NCBI RefSeq assembly: GCF_042656585.1
Contig: NZ_JBHSPG010000005.1
Direction: 5' to 3' (one strand)
DNA from: Thalassorhabdus alkalitolerans
Lineage (GTDB): Bacteria > Bacillota > Bacilli > Bacillales > Marinococcaceae
Length of the DNA: 64,000 bases
Shown one piece after another: positions 58,463 to 64,000 of this stretch (positions are counted from its first letter, which is position 1; each line of letters starts with the position of its first letter). The notes under the pieces were generated by a model. That model ran no database searches. It was given only the letters and a program-made list of their open reading frames with translations, and was not told the origin of the DNA. Both the position numbers and the translations under genes were made by a program.

Positions 58463-59770
58463 TTATTTTTCATCAGGCATAAACTGCTGAAAAATAGTAT
58501 CTTCTTGAATAGCATACCTTTCATAACCTGCAATTTTATTTATGATCCGCTGATTTCTATAAACTGATAAAGCGAGATTTGTCGCTCCGGTTCCGTGGGA
58601 TTGGTCCAAATTAGTAAGAGTAAACAAATGATTAGGCCGCTCTTTTTTAAACAGAAATTCATAATCCTTTCCAACCACCATGGTGTTTTCATCTTCCCAG
58701 TAAATTTTATCCTTATACTTTTTTAACCATTTTGGCACATTTGGTTTATATCCTGTTGCGACAATCACTTTGCTTGTAATGTGGGAATAGGACATGTTTT
58801 TTTGCCATTGATGCATAGTGAGCTCATAATTCCCTCCAGAAAGTGAGCGAATCCCTCTAAGCTCAGTCATAGGCTGAAGAAGGACGTCAGGATCCTTTCG
58901 TTCAATGGAGCGATGATACAGCTCATTATAGATGTTCTCTAACACCCCAGGCTCTATTTGCTTTCTTGCCTGGTCAAGATAGGGAAGAGCACTTGTCCTG
59001 CTATCGAAGCTTAAGGACTGAAAATAATCAACAAAATCAGGGGAAAAGATTTCTCTCCCTACTTTCGCATCCTCGGTTTGAAAAAACTGGGGTGATCTAG
59101 TAAGCCAGGAAAGCTTATAACCATAATGCTTTTGGTCCTGTAGCAGATCATAAAAGACCTCTGCCGCACTTTGACCAGAGCCTATCACCGATACATGGCT
59201 TCCTCTTTTAATATTTTTTTCATTGTAAAGATAAGAGCTGGTGTGACAAATATCTTCATTCATTTCATCTTTAATGTCTTCAGGAATCATCGGAGTGCTT
59301 CCTGTACCGATAACCACATGCCTGGCCCTGTATGAGTGATTTTCTCCTGTTTCAATATTAAAAACAGTCACATCATACCAGTCACCAGTACCATCTTCTA
59401 CATTTGTGACCTGTCTCCCGAATTTACAATCACCGAGTTGGGAAGCAACCCACTTTGCATAACTGTTATACTCTTTTCTTGGAATGTTAAATTTTTGATA
59501 AAAAAAGAATTGGTACATTCGATTATGCTTATGTAAGTAGTTCAGAAATGAATAGGGATTTGTTGGATCTGCAAAAGTAACAAGATCGGATAAAAAGCTT
59601 GAATTGAGAACAGATTTGTCTATGAGCATACCAGGATGCCACTCAAACGAAGTATTCTGTTCAAAGAACAAGCCATCTATTTCTTCTAATGGATCCAGAA
59701 GGGCTGCCAAACCCAAATTAGAGGGACCTATACCTATTCCAATTACGTCATATAACTTACCAGCATCCAT
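58463..59770 (-). CDS. lysine/ornithine N-monooxygenase (siderophore-type)
   Basis: This 435-residue flavoprotein hydroxylates an amine side chain using FAD and NADPH, as in hydroxamate siderophore synthesis (IucD/RhbE/PvdA group). FAD motif GIGIGPSNLG is near residue 9, NADPH motif IGSGQSAAEVFYDL near 205, and ATGY near 345. Start 59770 has AAGGCGGTGG upstream. No siderophore synthetase, decarboxylase or acyltransferase is beside it and I see no Fur box, so its pathway partners must be elsewhere. Confidence 0.87.
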   Translation of the reverse strand: MDAGKLYDVIGIGIGPSNLGLAALLDPLEEIDGLFFEQNTSFEWHPGMLIDKSVLNSSFLSDLVTFADPTNPYSFLNYLHKHNRMYQFFFYQKFNIPRKEYNSYAKWVASQLGDCKFGRQVTNVEDGTGDWYDVTVFNIETGENHSYRARHVVIGTGSTPMIPEDIKDEMNEDICHTSSYLYNEKNIKRGSHVSVIGSGQSAAEVFYDLLQDQKHYGYKLSWLTRSPQFFQTEDAKVGREIFSPDFVDYFQSLSFDSRTSALPYLDQARKQIEPGVLENIYNELYHRSIERKDPDVLLQPMTELRGIRSLSGGNYELTMHQWQKNMSYSHITSKVIVATGYKPNVPKWLKKYKDKIYWEDENTMVVGKDYEFLFKKERPNHLFTLTNLDQSHGTGATNLALSVYRNQRIINKIAGYERYAIQEDTIFQQFMPDEK

Positions 59771-60097
59771 TCTTATGCCACCGCCTTGTATATATTTCAT
59801 CTTTATTTTTTTACAGGATATGAACAGACCTATTCCCCAATATAACCCTTCATAAGACAGGTTTTCGGATGTTTCAATAAGCTTGCCGCATCGAACCGCT
59901 TATCAATCAAACCAGACCAGTTACCGGTTATTATTTTATACAAAAAAGCACTGTTTTCCTAATGAAAAAACAGTGCTTTTTCTATCATTTACGTCTCGCT
60001 ATAATTTTACGATATGCTACAGATGATTTTCGTTAAAAGACGAAGCTCAATCAAATTACTTATAGAATTCACCATTATCCTTTTACAGAGCCAGCTT
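59771..60097. other. gene-free stretch between the N-hydroxylase and antiporter genes
   Basis: A 327-base gap that holds one bidirectional terminator and the presumed promoter of the hydroxylase. I see no small gene and no repeat in it. Confidence 0.4.
59942..59980. terminator. bidirectional terminator
   Basis: A 16-base stem, AAAAAAGCACTGTTTT with its near complement, loop of seven bases, between the two minus-strand genes. Confidence 0.8.
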
Positions 60098-61402
60098 TTA
60101 AAATATCATTACCGCAAGCAGACCAAAAATAAACAAAGGTATATTGTAATGTAGGAACGTAGGCACACAAGTGTCCCATATATGATGGTGGCCGCCGTCA
60201 GCATTAAGACCCGAAGTTGGTCCAAGTGTGCTGTCTGAAGCAGGGGAACCTGCATCCCCCATTGCTCCTGCTGTTCCTATTAAGGCAGCAGTCGCCAGAG
60301 GAGAAAAACCAATCGTTAAAGCAAATGGCACAAACAGTGCAGCCAGAATAGGTATCGTACCAAAGGAAGTCCCAATCCCCATAGTAATTAACAGGCCTAC
60401 CAACAGCATAATCGCAGCAGTAAGAAGGTTAGCTTCTCCGCCAGTTGCTATAGCAGAAGTAACGAGAGCATCTACCGCACCTGTTTCTTGCAGGACGGTT
60501 GAAAAGCCAGAAGCTATGAGCATAACAAAAGCAATCATACCCATCATTTTAATCCCGTCATTTACCATTTCATCACCTTTGGTGAACGGAATAACTGTCA
60601 GCATAAACATGATTATTATTCCTGTTAACGCTCCAAAAATTAAAGATTCTGTTAGCAGCTGTACGACCAACGCTATTACAATGGCAAACAAAGTAAAGAT
60701 ATGCTTTCTCTTAAATTGTGCTTCCTCGTTGGAGACAGCAGCATTTTCTTGATTTTCTTGATTTGTGACCTTGCTGTCCTTTGGCTTTCGATAAGTAATA
60801 AAGACAGCGATAAGCAACCCAACAATCATGCCGATTCCCGGAGCAAGCATAGCTCTCCATATTTCCCCGACAGCAAGCTCCATGCCATTAGCACTCATTT
60901 CAGTTGAAATGATGTTATGGAAAATAAATCCGTATCCAAGGGGAAGCATTACGTATGGTGCTTTTAACCCGAAGGTCAATGCTGCTGCAACTCCCCTTCT
61001 GTCAACCCTCATTCGGTCAAATAACTGAAGGAGAGGAGGAATTAAAATTGGAATAAAAGCAATATGCACGGGCACTGCATTTTGGGACAAACAAGCAATC
61101 CCCGCTATTGTCATTAGCAAGAAGCCTCTTTTGCCTTTTAAGACTTTAATCAGCCTTTTAACTAGTACCCCTGTAATTCCAGAGTAAGCAATCATCATGG
61201 CAAATACCCCAAGCAGAATATAGCTAAGTGCTGTTTCTGCCTGGCCTCCCATGCCAGAGATGAGGAGCTCCAAAGTTTCATTTAAATTTAAGCCGGCAAC
61301 CAGACCCGCTGTTAATCCAGCAAATAAGATGGCCAAAACGACATTTACTTTTAATAGACTCAAAACTATCATCACTAGAACAGAGATAATTACAGCATTC
61401 AT
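60098..61402 (-). CDS. Na+/H+ antiporter-family (YuiF-like) transporter
   Basis: This 434-residue protein has about 11 membrane helices and resembles YuiF-like members of the NhaC/ArsB superfamily. Conserved stretches are ACLSQNAVPVHIAFIPILIPP near residue 103 and, near the C-terminus, GTAGAMGDAGSPASDSTLGPTSG followed by HHHIWDTCVPTF. Annotated as antiporter or amino-acid transporter; the substrate is unclear. In a salt-adapted cell Na+ extrusion is plausible. Confidence 0.8.
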   Translation of the reverse strand: MNAVIISVLVMIVLSLLKVNVVLAILFAGLTAGLVAGLNLNETLELLISGMGGQAETALSYILLGVFAMMIAYSGITGVLVKRLIKVLKGKRGFLLMTIAGIACLSQNAVPVHIAFIPILIPPLLQLFDRMRVDRRGVAAALTFGLKAPYVMLPLGYGFIFHNIISTEMSANGMELAVGEIWRAMLAPGIGMIVGLLIAVFITYRKPKDSKVTNQENQENAAVSNEEAQFKRKHIFTLFAIVIALVVQLLTESLIFGALTGIIIMFMLTVIPFTKGDEMVNDGIKMMGMIAFVMLIASGFSTVLQETGAVDALVTSAIATGGEANLLTAAIMLLVGLLITMGIGTSFGTIPILAALFVPFALTIGFSPLATAALIGTAGAMGDAGSPASDSTLGPTSGLNADGGHHHIWDTCVPTFLHYNIPLFIFGLLAVMIF

Positions 61403-61520
61403 TTATACTAAACTCCTCTTCATCTATTTAGCTCTCTACCAAAGTAAAGTATACAAGCTGCCTGTAAGGAGTTCAATTCAATTTAAAAAGCTTTAATAGT
61501 TTGATAATTTTCTAAGGATA

Positions 61521-61553
61521 AAAATAAAACTGCCTTCAGCAGGGAAGGCAGTG
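61521..61553 (-). terminator. terminator after the 75-residue gene
   Basis: Minus-strand stem ACTGCCTTC/GAAGGCAGT with loop CCTGCT and TTTATTTTT tail. Confidence 0.75.
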
Positions 61554-61563
61554 GCATTACAGT

Positions 61564-61791
61564 TTATAACGGATCTCTTCTTGACAGATCTTTTCCAGCT
61601 ATTTCATCATTTACACTATTTTCGCTTTCAAAATATACTTCCTGGTCTCTTAAACCGTCTGCTTCCTTCATCGACATTTCATCCTGCTCTTCTACTTCTT
61701 TCATTTCACGGATAAGTGTATATACCTCTTCTAATTGATCAGGTGACAGATGATCTATAAGCTGACGGACTTCTTCTTTTGTTACAGCCAT
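61564..61791 (-). CDS. small acidic protein of unknown function
   Basis: This 75-residue protein has an N-terminal helical module (EEVRQLIDHLSPDQLEEVYT, residues 6-25) like those at the start of antitoxin-like and DUF2281-type proteins, followed by an acidic disordered tail. GGAGGG precedes the ATG. A weak SigB-like element (GATTAA-N14-GGGTAG on the minus strand near 61836-61861) is upstream. No toxin-like partner is adjacent. Confidence 0.6.
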   Translation of the reverse strand: MAVTKEEVRQLIDHLSPDQLEEVYTLIREMKEVEEQDEMSMKEADGLRDQEVYFESENSVNDEIAGKDLSRRDPL

Positions 61792-61858
61792 TTCCGTTCC
61801 CTCCTAATGGTGTTTCCTATTAATGACCTTGTTTTTCACTACCCGGTAGCAAGAAAAA

Positions 61859-62626
61859 TTAATCGTAAGTTTTTCTGTTAAAGAAACCATGCCGGGCAAT
61901 ATTCACCACTGTAAGGATAAGCAGAACCATGGCCGCGAACCAGGCAGTATACGTAATAGAAATAAATTCATCAATTCTTTCAATTCCTATCCCAAAAAAA
62001 GCCCAGACAAATACCAAAGGATACACAGGATTTTGCTTTATTAGGACCATAGCAAGTGCAATCCCTAAAGCAAGAACCAAAGCTGTATTTGTCCAAAAGA
62101 CATCTGAAAACAGCAATTGGTTCGCATCATTTACAGTAAATAAAATACCAACATTCACAATGGTTGCAACAGAAATCCAGCCTAAGTAGAGGGAAAATGG
62201 TATCGTGTGTACAGCATTTTCTTTTGTAAAAGAACCTATTTTCGTGTAGATCATAATCAAGCTTATTAAAAGCCCGCCCATAGCAGCCATGGTTAAGTTA
62301 AAGAAATTATAATGAAAGAATAGAAGCCAGGCCACATTAAACACGCAGCTTAAAACAAACCAGTACCCAATGTTTTCGTATACTTCCTCTTCTTTAGGCT
62401 TTGAAAAAAACTGCTTAAAGACCCAAATCGCCAGCAGAATGTAAATTACAGTCCAGATAGAAAAGACATAACCTGCCGGGGTGAAAAGAATGTTCAGCGC
62501 TTCAGCAATTTCTCCGGTTGTCTGATTATTCAGCGGAAGTGAGTTTGCCAATGCGTTCATAATTACGACGATAAACAAGGCAATAACATTCCCCCATTTT
62601 ATTAAAGAAGGTTGTCTTTTAAACAT
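61859..62626 (-). CDS. TspO/MBR-related tryptophan-rich membrane protein
   Basis: This 255-residue protein has seven or eight membrane helices; the segment FTPAGYVFSIWTVIYILLAI near residue 48 is the TspO/MBR signature, and a distinctive GWISVATIVNV segment follows. It is the longer form like B. subtilis YtaB rather than classical five-helix TspO. Ligand unknown; tetrapyrrole binding is known for the classical family. Confidence 0.8.
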   Translation of the reverse strand: MFKRQPSLIKWGNVIALFIVVIMNALANSLPLNNQTTGEIAEALNILFTPAGYVFSIWTVIYILLAIWVFKQFFSKPKEEEVYENIGYWFVLSCVFNVAWLLFFHYNFFNLTMAAMGGLLISLIMIYTKIGSFTKENAVHTIPFSLYLGWISVATIVNVGILFTVNDANQLLFSDVFWTNTALVLALGIALAMVLIKQNPVYPLVFVWAFFGIGIERIDEFISITYTAWFAAMVLLILTVVNIARHGFFNRKTYD

Positions 62627-62723
62627 AATCTACACCCCTAACTGAAAATGCCCTGCCTTCTTCACTGTTACCCTATTAAACAAAAACATATTACCTTGGA
62701 ATTTTACATTTTGTTTACAAAGC

Positions 62724-64000
62724 TTATAAACTGAGAGACCTTATGGTGAAATCCCGGATAATCCTGGGCAGTTGTTCGAAAGTATAAGGTTTGTAAACCC
62801 TCTCTGTTCTTTTGTGAGCATCTTTTCCATAGGTCCCTATGTTTATAGCAGGAATATTTAACGACCGAATGTGATCAATAGGCAAGGGAAATATTTCATC
62901 CATAGCAGGAAAATTACTTCTCAGGTGATTTACGTCGTCTGTGTTACCAGGAAATGACAAAAAGCTGCTATCTGATAAAAAAGGGAAAAACTTCTTAACA
63001 AGAAACTTTTCTCCATTTTTGTTCTCTTCTTCGCTTACGATATCCAGCAATTGTTTATTTATCATCTTTCCACTGTTTTCTTGCAAATAATTACATGGAA
63101 GAAATGGGGGAGCAAAGAAAATAATTACCTTTGCACGGTCATCCGGGTCTTTTTCAACCAGCATTTCCGTAATTTTAAAACATAGCTCACGCTTATCTAG
63201 ATCACTATAAGTGTCAACTGTCTTCTTGACGATATCATCAACTGAAATTCCTTTTTGAACCAGGTTCTCTTTGTACTCTTCAAAAGACAAGACATCAACT
63301 TTCCACTCGAGATGCTGCGAAAAAGGCATTTGGGTTGTGGACAAAAATACATGATGCTGCTTTTCCATGTGCTTCTCCACCACACGGCAAGCTTCCCTTG
63401 TTTCTCTTATCAACAGTTTCATCACATCTTTAGGTGTCGTTTCATACATAAAATAATTAAAGTACATCCGGCTTGACGGGGGTGTCTGTACATTATAAGT
63501 GTCTTTATTATCTCTTTGATATAAACATGTAGGAGGAAGAACCAATTCCCCTTCAATTTGTTCTGTTAAATCCATGTTACAGCTTATTCTCCTATTAATT
63601 TCAGAGGAAATAAATGTTGGGTCAATCCCTCTCAATATTTCTCCAACATGGGACTCTCTGCCATGAATTGAAAAACAGGGTAGAATCTTTCCGGCTGACC
63701 CGGTATAGATATACCGGTGACTGTCTCCCTCATACAGTGATGTTGTATAATCATTGTTTATTGCCACCGAAAAATTTAATCCCTCACTTTTCAAACGTGA
63801 AAACTCCTTGGATGCTTCAATGATACCGGCATGATCATTTTCCTCAGCCGGATTCAAAAGTAAAAGAATGTTACCATTTAATTTTTCCAGGTGTTCAGTA
63901 AAATAAAGAAGGTTAACAAGATGTATCGCTGCCCCGCTTTTCATATCTACTGAACCTCTTCCAAAAAGCCATTTCCCGCTTTGGGCTGCCTCTCTTATCT
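62724..64000 (-). CDS. RocB-like M20-family hydrolase (partial)
   Basis: The frame runs off the right edge, so the N-terminus is missing. About 425 residues are visible. The metal-site motif GRGSVDMKSGAA lies at the cut end (the reading frame is open upstream of ATG 63944), and NPAEENDHAG gives the next acidic pair. Overall it resembles RocB of B. subtilis, an M20 peptidase-like protein tied to arginine use. The ATG at 63944 is internal and not the true start. Confidence 0.82.
   Translation of the reverse strand, partial: IREAAQSGKWLFGRGSVDMKSGAAIHLVNLLYFTEHLEKLNGNILLLLNPAEENDHAGIIEASKEFSRLKSEGLNFSVAINNDYTTSLYEGDSHRYIYTGSAGKILPCFSIHGRESHVGEILRGIDPTFISSEINRRISCNMDLTEQIEGELVLPPTCLYQRDNKDTYNVQTPPSSRMYFNYFMYETTPKDVMKLLIRETREACRVVEKHMEKQHHVFLSTTQMPFSQHLEWKVDVLSFEEYKENLVQKGISVDDIVKKTVDTYSDLDKRELCFKITEMLVEKDPDDRAKVIIFFAPPFLPCNYLQENSGKMINKQLLDIVSEEENKNGEKFLVKKFFPFLSDSSFLSFPGNTDDVNHLRSNFPAMDEIFPLPIDHIRSLNIPAINIGTYGKDAHKRTERVYKPYTFEQLPRIIRDFTIRSLSL

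Noticed and set aside
60228..60752. Plus-strand frame of 174 codons
   Set aside because: It is the antisense shadow of the Na+/H+ antiporter-family gene, with repetitive Ile/Pro/Val composition.
61564..61791. 75-residue protein as an antitoxin
   Set aside because: Only the N-terminal helix resembles such proteins; no toxin gene is next to it.

Overview
The window comes from a low-G+C, endospore-forming, salt-adapted member of the Bacillaceae. Spore-formation markers are SspE, SspK, a PdaA-type cortex deacetylase and a Spo0E-like phosphatase. Salt adaptation is shown by a complete ectABC ectoine pathway and by three very acidic lipoproteins. Gene order from about 0.4 to 25 kb follows the Bacillus subtilis yfh-yga segment (recX/yfhF/yfhH/yfhJ/yfhP/mutY/SDR/yfhS/fabL/sspE/ntdP/ygaD/ygaE/gsaB/bcp/perR/ygzB/ygxA/rrn). 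Parts of 34-55 kb echo the yfj and yfk regions (RlmCD, glycosylase, PdaA, YfkAB, YfkD, YfkM). This assignment rests on recalled protein families and gene order; no search was run.

Layout. 1-375: three tandem promoters and a leader of an rRNA operon that runs off the left edge on the minus strand. 0.4-5.7 kb: peroxide and redox block (PerR with its own operator, a DarA-like PII protein with a PerR-type operator, a 2-hydroxyacid dehydrogenase, Bcp) and HemL. 5.9-13.5 kb: GTPase, YgaE, ABC exporter YgaD (apparently with a CTG start), NtdP, SspE, FabL, YfhS. 13.6-25 kb: aminotransferase, quinone reductase, two paralogous small proteins, gamma-glutamyltransferase, SDR-MutY pair, YfhP, YfhJ, two small unlisted genes (SspK, YpzG-like), YfhH, RecX, YfhF. 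25-29.6 kb: glutamate dehydrogenase, a gene-poor 0.8 kb stretch, then ectAB, a strong hairpin, and ectC.

29.7-44.3 kb: alanine dehydrogenase with its PucR-type regulator, a PurM-like protein/RlmCD/AlkA operon, PdaA, a broken SDR, class I fumarase, an AbgT transporter, radical-SAM YfkAB. 44.4-56.7 kb: YfkD, MATE and YitT-type membrane proteins, OsmC, then a stress cluster (aeRF1-like factor, YtxH-like protein, ferritin-like protein, YfkM) in which several genes carry SigB-type promoters, MsrA/MsrB, RNase H. 56.8-58.4 kb: three tandem hyperacidic lipoproteins, the last with long poly-Asp runs. 58.4-64 kb: a stand-alone siderophore-type N-hydroxylase, a Na+/H+ antiporter-family protein, a TspO-like protein and a partial RocB-like M20 hydrolase cut by the right edge.

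The window is mostly conserved chromosomal backbone. The least explained parts are the hyperacidic lipoprotein array, two FadR-like palindromes that begin at stop codons, the terminator inside the ect operon, and the PerR operator at the DarA-like gene.
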